A stretch of DNA of 64,000 bases from Tenebrio molitor (GCF_963966145.1 NC_091054.1:1364001-1428000), one strand, 5' to 3'. Counted from the first letter of the stretch, positions 40,401 to 49,952 are shown. Notes: generated by a model not told the origin, from the letters alone. Made by a program: numbers and translations.

Positions 40401-43400
40401 CCCATAGCTCCCTTATTAAGCAACATATGCCAATGAATTTTGCACCGTTGGATTGCTCTTGTCAAGGCGCTTGTTCTGAGTCGAAAAAAATTAGCCTGGA
40501 TTTTTTCATTTTAGAGAAAAGCACAAAAAACCAAAAAATCCATATTTTTGGCTCCCACAGCAAAAAATGGGTTCAATGGCCGGAACTTTTACTATACCTG
40601 AATTCAACTGACCCTATACAATAACTGACAGCAATTTGGTTCGAATCGGCGACAAAAATTTTTTCGAAAAACACCACGTACCCCCCCCTTCAATATAATT
40701 TTCACTTCGGAAAATCATTTAAACGCCCATAGCTCCCTTATTAAGCAATATATGGCAATGAATTTTGCACCGTTGGATTGCCCTTGTCAAGGCGCTTCTT
40801 GTGAGTCGAAAAAATTTACCTGGATTTTTTCATTTTAGAGAAAATCACAAAAAACCGAAAAATCAATATTTTTGGCTCCCACAGCAAAGAATGGGTTCAA
40901 TGGCCGGAACTTTTACTATTCCTGAATTCAACTGACCCTATACAATAACTGACAGCAATTTGGTTCGAATCGGCGACAAAAAAATTTTCGAAAAACACCA
41001 CGTACCCCCCCCCCTTCTATATTATTTTCACTTCGGAAAATCATTTAAACGCCCATAGCTCGCTTATTAATCAACATATGGCAATGAATTTTGCACCGTT
41101 GGATTGCTCTTGTCAAGGCGCTTGTTCTGAGTCGAAAAAAATTTACCTGGATTTTTTCATTTTAGAGAAAATCACAAAAAAAAGAAAAATCCATATTTTT
41201 GTCTCCCACAGCAAAAAATGGGTTCAATGGCCGGAATTTTTACTTTACCTGAATTCAACTGACCCTATACAATAACTGACAGCAATTTGGTTCGAATCGG
41301 CGACAAAAATTTTTTCGAAAAACACCACGTACCCCCCCCTTCTATATAATTTTCACTTCGGAGAATCATTTAAACACCATAGCTCCCTTATTAAGCAACA
41401 TATGGCAATGAATTTTGCACCGTTGGATTGCCCTTGTCAAGGCACTTCTTCTGAGTCGAAAAAAATTTACCTGGATTTTTTCATTTTAGAGAAAATCACA
41501 AAAAACCAAAAAATCAATATTTTTGGCTCCCACAGCAAAAAATGGGTTCAATGGCCGGAACTTTTACTATACCTAAGTTCAACTGACCCTATACAATAAC
41601 TGACAGCAATTTGGTTCGAATCGGCGACAAAACTTTTTTCGAAAAACAGCACGTACCCCGCCCTTCTATATTATTTTCACTTCGGAAAATCATTTAAACG
41701 CCCATAGCTCCCTTATTAAGCAACATATGGCAATGAATTTTGCACCGTTGGATTGCTCTTGTCAAGGCGCTTCTTCTGAGTCGAAAAAAATTTACCTGGA
41801 TTTTTTCATTTTAGAGAAAAGCACAAAAAACCAAAAAATCCATATTTTTGGCTCCCACAGCAAAAAATGGGTTCAATGGCCGGAACTTTTACTATACCTG
41901 AATTCAACTGACCCTATACAATACCTGACAGCAATTTGGTTCGAATCGGCGACAAAAATTTTTTCGAAAAACACCACGCACCCCCCCCTTCTATATAATT
42001 TTCACTTCGGAAAATCATTTAAACGCCCATAGCTCCCTTATTAAGCAACATATGGCAATGAATTTTGCACCGTTGGATTGCTCTTGTCAAGGCGCTTGTT
42101 CTGAGTCGAAAAAAATTTACCTGGATTTTTTCATTTTAGAGAAAATCACAAAAAACCGAAAAATCCATATTTTTGGCTCCCACAGCAAAGAATGGGTTCA
42201 ATGGCCGGAACTTTTACTATTCCTGAATTCAACTGACCCTATACAATAACTGACAGCAATTTGGTTCGAATCGGCGACAAAAATTTTTTCGAAAAACACC
42301 ACGTACCCCCCCTTCTATATAATTTTCACTTCGGAAAGTCATTTAAACGCCCATAGCTCCCTTATTAAGCAACATATGGCAATGAATTTTGCACCGTTGG
42401 ATTGCTCTTGTCAAGGCGCTTGTTCTGAGTCGAAAAAAATTAGCCTGGATTTTTTCATTTTAGAGAAAAGCACAAAAAACCAAAAAATCCATATTTTTGG
42501 CTCCCACAGCAAAAAATGGGTTCAATGGCCGGAACTTTTACTATACCTGAATTCAACTGACCCTATACAATAACTGACAGCAATTTGGTTCGAATCGGCG
42601 ACAAAAATTTTTTCGAAAAACACCACGTACCCCCCCCTTCAATATAATTTTCACTTCGGAAAATCATTTAAACGCCCATAGCTCCCTTATTAAGCAATAT
42701 ATGGCAATGAATTTTGCACCGTTGGATTGCCCTTGTCAAGGCGCTTCTTGTGAGTCGAAAAAATTTACCTGGATTTTTTCATTTTAGAGAAAATCACAAA
42801 AAACCGAAAAATCAATATTTTTGGCTCCCACAGCAAAGAATGGGTTCAATGGCCGGAACTTTTACTATTCCTGAATTCAACTGACCCTATACAATAACTG
42901 ACAGCAATTTGGTTCGAATCGGCGACAAAAAAATTTTCGAAAAACACCACGTACCCCCCCCCCTTCTATATTATTTTCACTTCGGAAAATCATTTAAACG
43001 CCCATAGCTCGCTTATTAATCAACATATGGCAATGAATTTTGCACCGTTGGATTGCTCTTGTCAAGGCGCTTGTTCTGAGTCGAAAAAAATTTACCTGGA
43101 TTTTTTCATTTTAGAGAAAATCACAAAAAAAAGAAAAATCCATATTTTTGTCTCCCACAGCAAAAAATGGGTTCAATGGCCGGAATTTTTACTTTACCTG
43201 AATTCAACTGACCCTATACAATAACTGACAGCAATTTGGTTCGAATCGGCGACAAAAATTTTTTCGAAAAACACCACGTACCCCCCCCTTCTATATAATT
43301 TTCACTTCGGAGAATCATTTAAACACCATAGCTCCCTTATTAAGCAACATATGGCAATGAATTTTGCACCGTTGGATTGCCCTTGTCAAGGCACTTCTTC

Positions 43401-44649
43401 TGAGTCGAAAAAAATTTACCTGGATTTTTTCATTTTAGAGAAAATCACAAAAAACCAAAAAATCAATATTTTTGGCTCCCACAGCAAAAAATGGGTTCAA
43501 TGGCCGGAACTTTTACTATACCTAAGTTCAACTGACCCTATACAATAACTGACAGCAATTTGGTTCGAATCGGCGACAAAACTTTTTTCGAAAAACAGCA
43601 CGTACCCCGCCCTTCTATATTATTTTCACTTCGGAAAATCATTTAAACGCCCATAGCTCCCTTATTAAGCAACATATGGCAATGAATTTTGCACCGTTGG
43701 ATTGCTCTTGTCAAGGCGCTTCTTCTGAGTCGAAAAAAATTTACCTGGATTTTTTCATTTTAGAGAAAAGCACAAAAAACCAAAAAATCCATATTTTTGG
43801 CTCCCACAGCAAAAAATGGGTTCAATGGCCGGAACTTTTACTATACCTGAATTCAACTGACCCTATACAATACCTGACAGCAATTTGGTTCGAATCGGCG
43901 ACAAAAATTTTTTCGAAAAACACCACGCACCCCCCCCTTCTATATAATTTTCACTTCGGAAAATCATTTAAACGCCCATAGCTCCCTTATTAAGCAACAT
44001 ATGGCAATGAATTTTGCACCGTTGGATTGCTCTTGTCAAGGCGCTTGTTCTGAGTCGAAAAAAATTTACCTGGATTTTTTCATTTTAGAGAAAATCACAA
44101 AAAACCGAAAAATCCATATTTTTGGCTCCCACAGCAAAGAATGGGTTCAATGGCCGGAACTTTTACTATTCCTGAATTCAACTGACCCTATACAATAACT
44201 GACAGCAATTTGGTTCGAATCGGCGACAAAAATTTTTTCGAAAAACACCACGTACCCCCCCTTCTATATAATTTTCACTTCGGAAAGTCATTTAAACGCC
44301 CATAGCTCCCTTATTAAGCAACATATGGCAATGAATTTTGCACCGTTGGATTGCTCTTGTCAAGGCGCTTGTTCCGAGTCGAAAAAAATTTGCCTGGATT
44401 TTTTCATTTTAGAGAAAAGCACAAAAAACCAAAAAATCCATATTTTTGGCTCCCACAGCAAAAAATGGGTTCAATGGCCGGAACTTTTACTATTCCTGAA
44501 TTCAACTGACCCTATACAATAACTGACAGCAATTTGGTTCGAATCGGCGACAAAAATTTTTTCGAAAAACACCACGTACCCCCCCCTTTTATATTATTTT
44601 CACTTCGGAAAATCATTTAAACGCCCATAGCTCGCTTACTAAGCAACAT
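37500..44649 (+). repeat. Higher-order repeats: 8-mer changing to 6-mer
   Basis: Monomers 37500, 37826, 38151, 38476, 38800, 39125 and 39450 recur at 40101, 40427, 40752, 41078, 41402, 41727 and 42052 (period about 2601, eight monomers). The next copy returns after only about 1949 bp (42376, 42702, 43027, 43351, 43676 and 44001, matching 40427 on), having lost the two monomers with the extra A (39775 and 40101 type). Markers are ATGCCAATG, AAACACCATAGC, CCTAAGTTCAAC and CAATACCTGACAGC. Confidence 0.88.
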
Positions 44650-45463
44650 ATGGCAATGAATTTTGCATCGTTGGATTGCCCTTGTCAAGGCACTTCTTCT
44701 GAGTCGAAAAAAATTTACCTGGATTTTTTCATTTTAGAGAAAATCACAAAAAACCAAGAAATCAATATTTTTGGCTCCCACAGCAAAAAATGGGTTCAAT
44801 GGCCGGAACTTTTACTATACCTGAATTCAACTGACCCTATACAATAACTGACAGCAATTTGGTTCGAATCGGCGACAAAAAATTTTTTGAAAAACACCAC
44901 GTACCCCCCCCTTCTATATTATTTTCACTTCGGAAAATCATTTAAACGCCCATAGCTCCCTTATTAAGCAACATATGGCAATGAATTTTGCACCGTTGGA
45001 TTGCCCTTGTCAAGGCACTTCTTCTGAGTCGAAAAAAATTTACCTGGATTTTTTCATTTTAGAGAAAATCACAAAAAACCAAAAAATCCATATTTTTGGC
45101 TCCCACAGCAAAAAATGGGTTCAATGGCCGGAACTTTTACTATACCTGAATTCAACTGACCCTATACAATAACTGACAGCAATTTGGTTCGAATCGGCGA
45201 CAAAAAAAAAATCGAAAAGCGCATAAACCCCTACCTTCTATCAAAGTCCGAAGGAGTGCCAACAGGGTGCTAGAAATTGGGAATTTATATTACTATAGGA
45301 TATAATAATAGGAGCTTTATTTTTCTTTTTTCTTATTTTTTCAAATTATTGTTGGTGGGTTAACTGTTTTTTATTATTTTTTCTTAAAAATTTAACCCTT
45401 AATCGAATTGCACTCATATTTTTAAGGGATGCACGCACTTCGTGCGAACCCCTTAAGAAGGCT

Positions 45464-45494
45464 CTGGTCCCGAAGTAACATTTTACATCCTACT
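45464..45494 (+). repeat. 31-bp repeat flanking channel locus, copy 1
   Basis: CTGGTCCCGAAGTAACATTT followed by TACATCCTACT recurs in the same orientation at 49806-49836 with one mismatch. The two copies bracket the channel gene and its pseudogene. It is preceded by a hairpin around CGCACTTCGTGCG (45434-45446). Confidence 0.7.
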
Positions 45495-45504
45495 AATAAA
45501 AATA

Positions 45505-45756
45505 CTAGTACAACCCGGTTTGTAATGTTACTATTTTCTTAATAGGTATCAGAAGCGGTAAGTGATCAATGTAAGTATAAAATTGTCTAGAAGTTTTCAT
45601 TTTAAATTTCTTCACTATATGTTTTCGCAGAACATTTCTGGCCAGCTCCTCAAGAAGAGGAACGTTTGGTATACTTTTGATTTTCTCTCTCACCCTTGGC
45701 CTGTTAGAAGAGCAAATTTTTTTCAAGTCCGGATGAGCAAAGTAATGTAAGACGTG
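45505..45756 (-). pseudogene. C-terminal fragment, SOCS-box-like (ankyrin type)
   Basis: The minus-strand frame runs from just after a TAA at about 45757 to a TAG at 45505, about 83 codons with no ATG. Its middle, VPLLEELARNVLRKHIV, then YIDHLPLLIPIKK, fits the spacing of a SOCS box: LARxxIR followed by an I-x-x-LPLP-type turn and a Lys/Leu helix. That module commonly closes ankyrin-repeat adaptor proteins recruiting Elongin/Cullin ligases. No ankyrin repeats precede it and no splice acceptor lies between the upstream stop and the frame, so I take it as a stranded terminal exon. The ankyrin-like fragment at 48435-48690 has the same strand and may derive from the same family. Family assignment is by eye. 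Confidence 0.4.
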
Positions 45757-46092
45757 TTATCCCACTCGCCTGCGACTCTTGGGACAATTTTCACATCGCA
45801 TGCAATAATCATTCACTTTTTGCACTTGTTGCATTAATAACTATTATTAATATATTCGTAAAATAAATACAGGCGTCCTCCCACCGACTTAAGCGTTTTA
45901 TTTCAAAGTTTGTCCTCCCCGCAGCTCCACCATTTGCATCTCGAGTCGGTCTTCCGCCATTTTGTCAAAAACACACAACGCTACAAGGACGATCACGACA
46001 TAGCCACTTTGTTCAATTTCGCGAGTTTAGTTTATTTTTTCAAATATTTGAATTTGCGCTGAAGACTGGCGATATCTGGGTTTTTTGCTTTT
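45757..46092. other. Intergenic gap downstream of channel gene
   Basis: AT-rich with no gene recognised. It separates the SOCS-like fragment from the 3' end of the channel gene. Confidence 0.5.
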
Positions 46093-46098
46093 TTTATT
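46093..46098 (-). promoter_or_regulatory. Candidate polyadenylation signal AATAAA
   Basis: The plus-strand TTTATT reads AATAAA on the minus strand, about 100 nt after the stop of the channel gene. The position fits a short 3' UTR. Confidence 0.45.
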
Positions 46099-46195
46099 AT
46101 AAAACTTGTACAAAATTACGAAAGACTCATTGTACTCAAGTTGGTGCAGCGAAAGGTGCACCAACGAACAAAATCGCCTAAATGCTATCCTAAAG

Positions 46196-47862
46196 TCACT
46201 CTTGTCTTTGACTCATCAATGCCTGAAGCTTCTCATGAGCCGCACCTGACAGATGAGTGCGAATCTTCGGATACGGCTTCATCACCTCTAGAAGATCTTT
46301 TCGATTCAAACGCAGCAACTCGCAATCGCTCCTAGCGACAGCGGTGTACATTCGCGGCAAGTTACTTAACAAAGAGATCTCGCCAAAGTGTTTTCCTTCA
46401 ACCAACGTCATCAACTGCAACAAGAAATCAGCGAAATCATTTCAACCAGGCACTTCTCCTCACTTCTTTCCCTTTATTCGAATACATCGTGACCCCTCCG
46501 ATGTAGATAAAGTACATCGCACTGGCGTTAGATCCATATTGGTAGATGACTTCGTTCTTCAGATAGACCTCCGGACGCAACCGACTCACCACTTTCATCA
46601 GGATCACTTGAGGCATGTCTCGGAAGAATTCGACTCTTGCCACCATGACTCGACAATTGTGAAGCATAATCTCCTGAAAAGGAAAAATCAGTTTGGAGTG
46701 GATTAAAACAATTAATTACCTCGCGCAGGCTCTCTGAAAGTGTGTTCATAATCTCGGCTTCTTTCAAGATTCTCTTCTGGTATTTGAACTCCACGTAACG
46801 TATGATTTTCTCCTTCAAATCCGGCGGAATCTGTCTGTAAGTCATGTACTGAGAGATTTCCTGAAGCAGCTTTTGGTGCTTGTTGCGTGCACTGTTGCGG
46901 CTCTTGTAAATGCGCAACACTTGAGCCAAGATGATCATGTTGATGGCGCTTCCAGCCACTATGTAGAAAATGTTCATGATCTTGATCGGCCAATCGGTAT
47001 GAAATGTGCCAGCGTCGGGACCCACAAGCATCACGCATTCTATAATTTCGGTACACATATTGATGAGTTTTTCTAGTTTGTCTTGTACGTTGGTCTCTTG
47101 AGTAAATTCCTCTTTACTCATGATTACTGTCTGCATATACATGGTGGTTCCGAGGAACCAGAAGACACCAACGATGAAATACATCGATAGCGCGAGGGAT
47201 TTGAGACTGGAACTCCAAACCTTGCGCCTTTGCAAATACTTGGTGATGTAACTGTGGAGAGTGGGGAGACGGACCAGTTTCAAGAAGAGAATCCCTTTCA
47301 AAGGGTACATGTAGGACGTGTCCGTCAAGTAAATGTACAGACTGATCGGAGACGATGACACCAAGTCGATGATGAAGAACCCCAAGAGATAGTGCAGAGC
47401 CACCTTAAATCCCCGCAATTCGATCTTCTGGCGCTCGGAGTCTACATAGCCCGTAAAGAAGTTGACAAAGATGTCTCCGTAGCACATGGCGTCGAGTATC
47501 ACTTTCCAGTAGATGAGGAAAACTGGGGTGTGGATAAGGAAACAGAGCTCCAGGGGTATCACAAAGACGAGAAGACAGAGATATATCACAATCATGTAGG
47601 TTTCCCACCAGATTCGGAACTCGCTGAAGGGATGGATCATAACGTAGTGGTATCTCAGGTGTCTGTCTTCTTCCTCGTGAATTTGCACCGTGGACTTGAG
47701 GTAAGCCTTGCTCTCTGGATTGGTCTGACTCACCAGAAAGAATTTGCGAAACTTTCGCCGAAACTCCACGAAATAACCGGAACTTATGTGAAGGATTAAA
47801 CAGTCGTTGGCATCGATGCAGGGCAAAGTGCAGAAATGGTCTTCGATTTTCCAAGCTGCCAT
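46196..47862 (-). CDS. Degenerate HCN/CNG-family channel, 3 exons, 523 aa
   Basis: Exons are 47862-46720 (381 codons), 46673-46464 (70) and 46414-46196 (72 plus stop). Introns of 46 and 49 bp have GT...AG ends and phase 0. The start is ATG 47862 (context TAAAATGG); the tandem copy begins at the equivalent ATG. The order is: N-terminal segment with FRRKFRKFFLVSQ; HCN-domain motif MIHPFSEFRIWW (75-86); S1 about 88-112; S2 115-138; S3 155-178; S4 188-210 with few basic residues; S5 217-245; pore loop about 258-286; S6 291-317; C-linker RQIPPDLKEKIIRY...LSESLREEIMLHNCR; cyclic-nucleotide-binding domain from about 395 with HFGEISLL. The family conducts K+/Na+ under cyclic nucleotide control at the membrane. 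Oddities: the filter CIGYG is replaced by LVGPD, and the phosphate-binding Arg of the RRTA motif reads RMYTA. It may be non-conducting or insensitive to cAMP. Family assignment is firm; function is inferred. Confidence 0.85.
46415..46463 (-). other. Intron 2 of the channel gene (49 bp)
   Basis: On the minus strand it opens GTGAGGAGAAG and closes TTTCTTGTTGCAG. Splicing joins SNKGKE to LMTLVEGKHFGE, restoring the nucleotide-binding fold in phase 0. The acceptor is still visible in the pseudogene copy at about 48190. Confidence 0.85.
46674..46719 (-). other. Intron 1 of the channel gene (46 bp)
   Basis: On the minus strand it opens GTAATTAATTG and closes TTTTTCCTTTTCAG. Splicing joins SESLRE to EIMLHNCR, matching the conserved SEPLREEI-type turn between C-linker and binding domain. 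Confidence 0.88.
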
Positions 47863-47999
47863 TTTAACAAATATCTTTGACACAAGCTCTCTTTGCAGTT
47901 TTAAAAAGAAACAGTATTGACTTTTTTGATACATTTCTATGACAAATTATGTTACACGAAATTCTTATTACACATGACTTGGACAAGATTATCTAGATG

Positions 48000-48433
48000 T
48001 TAGGAAATAACTGGTAAATTGAGTCTCCACTTTCGGTGGTCCGCAGGTAAGAGTTGCATGCACAGCTTCGGATCCAGAAAATCTCTTCGATTTAGTCGCA
48101 GCACTTCACAGTCACTCTCGGTGACAGCGGTGAACACTCTCTCTGCCATGGAGATCTCCCAGAACGGCTGTTCTTCGCACAAAACGCAATCTGCAACAGT
48201 ATAGAATAGCAAGATAGACGAAAGGATGGGCGAACAAACAAATCTCCAGGAGTATCACAAATGTGAGTAAATTAGACAGGTACAGCACCATCATGAGCCT
48301 TTTCCACTACTTTCTCTGGATTTCCCTGACTCACGAGAAAGAATTTGCGAAATTTCCGGGGGAATTGTACAAAACAACCGAAATTTATGTTGTGTAAAGT
48401 GGATTGGTGACCTTCGACTTTCCGAACCGCCAT
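48000..48433 (-). pseudogene. Truncated tandem duplicate of the channel gene
   Basis: Three collinear pieces of the neighbouring gene survive. MAVRKVEG...FRKFFLVSQGNPEK (48433 on) equals residues 1-50 of the intact gene. LMMVLYLSNLLTFVILLEIC (to about 48200) equals S1, in another frame. FWEIS...RVFTAVTESDCEVLRLNRR (about 48180-48070) equals the end of the binding domain, again in another frame. S2-S6, pore, C-linker and exon 2 are gone. The sequence CTGTTGCAG immediately before the last piece is the intron 2 acceptor, so the copy arose by DNA duplication plus internal deletion, not retroposition. It lies 137 bp upstream of the intact gene on the same strand. The Arg of the phosphate-binding motif is also absent (RVFTAV), so that loss predates the duplication. 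Confidence 0.8.
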
Positions 48434-48434
48434 T

Positions 48435-48690
48435 TCAGCTGATTCGTTTGACGGGAGCCATCTTGTCGAAGCCAAAGTTATAAAAGTGTGCATTTTCTAT
48501 GGAAACCAGTGCTTCACAGATAATTTCAGGTCTGCTCTGTAACTCAGCAATGCTGTGACCCACCAACTCGGTCTTCTTTTTTCTGTCAATTATATTCAGA
48601 GCCAATCAGAGCGGGGTCTGTCCGCATTCCTTTTCTATTAAGTACTTATTTGGCAAGTTTGAGGAAAGAATTCTCTATGGCGATTTTGAT
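48435..48690 (-). pseudogene. Ankyrin-repeat-like gene fragment
   Basis: A minus-strand frame reads LPNKYLIEKECGQTPL, a TGA (48608-48606), then LALNIIDRKK and about 45 further residues to a TGA at 48437-48435. ECGQTPLxLAL is the turn-helix of an ankyrin repeat (GxTPLHLA). The in-frame stop replaces the usual His position. It ends one base before the ATG of the channel pseudogene. I infer a broken ankyrin-family exon; only one repeat is visible, so this is moderate at best. Confidence 0.35.
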
Positions 48691-48825
48691 GTTAACGAGG
48701 CAAGCAAAATGTCAAAACTTTTCATTTATTACGTCACACATAATGACATTTCTTGTGTCAAACATAACCTATTTGAGAAAGCATACCATTAAAAGTCAGA
48801 AAAGCCTGATTATACTAAGGACAAC

Positions 48826-49101
48826 GTAACATTTTATCTGCCCCGCCCATTTCATTTTCTTAGTTACCAATCAAATAGGTTGTTAAGACGATCTGATTTA
48901 CACAGTAAAAATTTCTGACATTCGAATTGTCTTAATGACATTTTATTTTTTAAAACCTAAAACAATAATTGTGGACTTGACAGCAAAATTCTAACCTTAA
49001 CTTTTTTACGTGGCAAATGTGATGAAAAGTTGTACAGATTGAATCTGGCTTTGATTCTGATTGGTCAATTTTAGTGGGCGGAGCAGATAAAAAGTTATAA
49101 C
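48826..49101. mobile_element. MITE-like element with imperfect TIRs
   Basis: GTAACATTTTATCTGCCCCG at the left (48826 on) is mirrored by TGGGCGGAGCAGATAAAAAG at the right (49075 on). TTTATCTGCCCCGCCCA matches in 16 of 17 positions; further in, CCAATCA and TGATTGG are also inverted. The interior of about 220 bp is non-coding. Confidence 0.55.
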
Positions 49102-49187
49102 GGCAATACTATAAAATGATGTGTTAAAAATTGGAACATTCAGTGTTCTTGATTTTTATGATATAATCTTTTTTTTTGCAACGGAGT

Positions 49188-49392
49188 GTAGGTACAGTCG
49201 AATGCAAAAAAAGTAGACAAGAAGTTTTCGGCTGCTTGGTCTAGTCTTCCAGTTTTTCGATTTTGGTTGGCAGCTGGATGCGGCTGTATTATTGGTTGCC
49301 TAGCCTAGCGAGAAGAAGTTGCCGGTACTAGAAAAGTTAGAGTTACAGGAAACTGTTTTTCTCTACTTTTTTTTGCATTCGACTGTACCTAC
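49188..49392. mobile_element. MITE, 205 bp with 30-bp TIRs
   Basis: GTAGGTACAGTCGAATGCAA plus AAAAAGTAG at the left (49188-49217) is inverted at 49363-49392, differing only in the A/T-run. TA at each end suggests a TA target site. It has no coding capacity. Confidence 0.85.
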
Positions 49393-49805
49393 CTCACTAA
49401 AAATTTGAAGACATTTCACTGTCTAATTTCGTAGATAACAATTGTAAATATGAATCTTTACCTTCGGAAAAACAGTACCATCCCTCCTTCATTTGATCTT
49501 GTTTTTTCCTTTTTTTTTGCATGTGCCAAATGGCTTGGCCCAGAAATAAAAAGCCATTTTGGAGTGTTTAAAAACAAGGTACATATTTTGTAAGTTTTTT
49601 AGAATGCTCTTGAAATAATTTTGGGTGATTTTCAACGGTTTTTTCGTGTGCCTAATTTTTGGTGGTTTACAGATATTTAGATACTTTAGGGGTGCATAAA
49701 AATTAGTGCTGTTTGAAGGATTTTAAGTTTTTTTTCGGTTGTTTACTTTTGGTAAAACAGCAAAATTTTTAGGATTCCGCCCTGTTTTTTAAGACGCCAA
49801 ATATC

Positions 49806-49836
49806 CTGGTCCAGAAGTAACATTTTACATCCTACT
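49806..49836 (+). repeat. 31-bp repeat flanking channel locus, copy 2
   Basis: Direct repeat of 45464-45494 with 30 of 31 positions identical. Confidence 0.7.
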
Positions 49837-49926
49837 GAAACTGCGCCGTTAACGGCGTTAACCATCATTTATGTCTCAGGTTTTTTAAATCAAAAAACAA
49901 ATAGGTATCCAATTTAGCGTTGCAAG

Positions 49927-49952
49927 TGTATTGTGGGTTGCATTTTCAATTC
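49927..49952. repeat. 26-bp dispersed repeat, inverted at 53546-53571
   Basis: TGTATTGTGGGTTGCATTTT plus CAATTC is found as an exact reverse complement at 53546-53571. The second copy is followed outward by ATACAGAGTATTTCACGAAT, a probable element end. Confidence 0.65.

Larger units (their letters stand above)
9549..45172 (+). other. Recurrent 65-codon ORF in satellite monomers
   Basis: Most monomers carry a frame encoding MAMNFAPLDCSCQGACSESK, then a KK-I/Y-LDFFILEKI-type segment and a C-terminal WVQWPELLLYLNSTDPIQ. I count 92 intact frames of 110. Breaks are a TAG in codon 18 (10194, 13776, 19306, 21905), a TGA at codon 36 (11169, 32632, 32957, 33933), an extra A in the A-run (12799, 25804, 31656, 37500, 39775, 40101), a lost A (38151, 40752, 42702) and a diverged first copy. 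Three copies (39125, 41727, 43676) have TAA changed to TAC and read on to 101 codons. No similarity to a known protein is recognised. Variable sites fall at codon positions 1 and 2 as often as, or more often than, at position 3, which argues against selection on the peptide. Confidence 0.5.
9483..45244 (+). repeat. Satellite array: 110 monomers of about 325 bp
   Basis: Head-to-tail copies run without interruption. Counting by the shared ATGGCAATGAATTTTGC site gives 110 copies from 9549 to 44975, with steps of 318-330 bp and mostly 325. Landmarks per monomer, in order, are a C-tract after CACGTAC (about 5-15 C), CTTCTATATAATTTTCACTT, ATTTAAACGCCCATAGCTCC, a 65-codon frame, then GGTTCGAATCGGCGACAAAA and the 12-bp palindrome TTTTTCGAAAAA. 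Length differences come mainly from the C-tract and from loss of a 6-bp AAAATC-type stretch (about 17967 and 26744). The first monomer (9483 on) and the last are clearly more diverged than the interior. No mobile element interrupts the array. Confidence 0.98.

Noticed and set aside
9549..45172. Multi-gene family of about 92 small protein genes
   Set aside because: Substitutions are not biased to third codon positions and broken frames are amplified with their neighbours, so the frame is better explained by homogenisation. Kept as an observation only.
9483..45244. CRISPR-like regular repeat array
   Set aside because: Units are 325 bp, contiguous and without unique spacers; this is satellite DNA in a eukaryotic context.
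47392..47799. 135-codon plus-strand frame opposite the channel gene
   Set aside because: Antisense shadow of channel exon 1, whose minus-strand product has clear family motifs.
47405..47854. 149-codon minus-strand frame overlapping channel exon 1
   Set aside because: Shadow of the same exon in another frame; Arg/His/Leu-rich with no domain.
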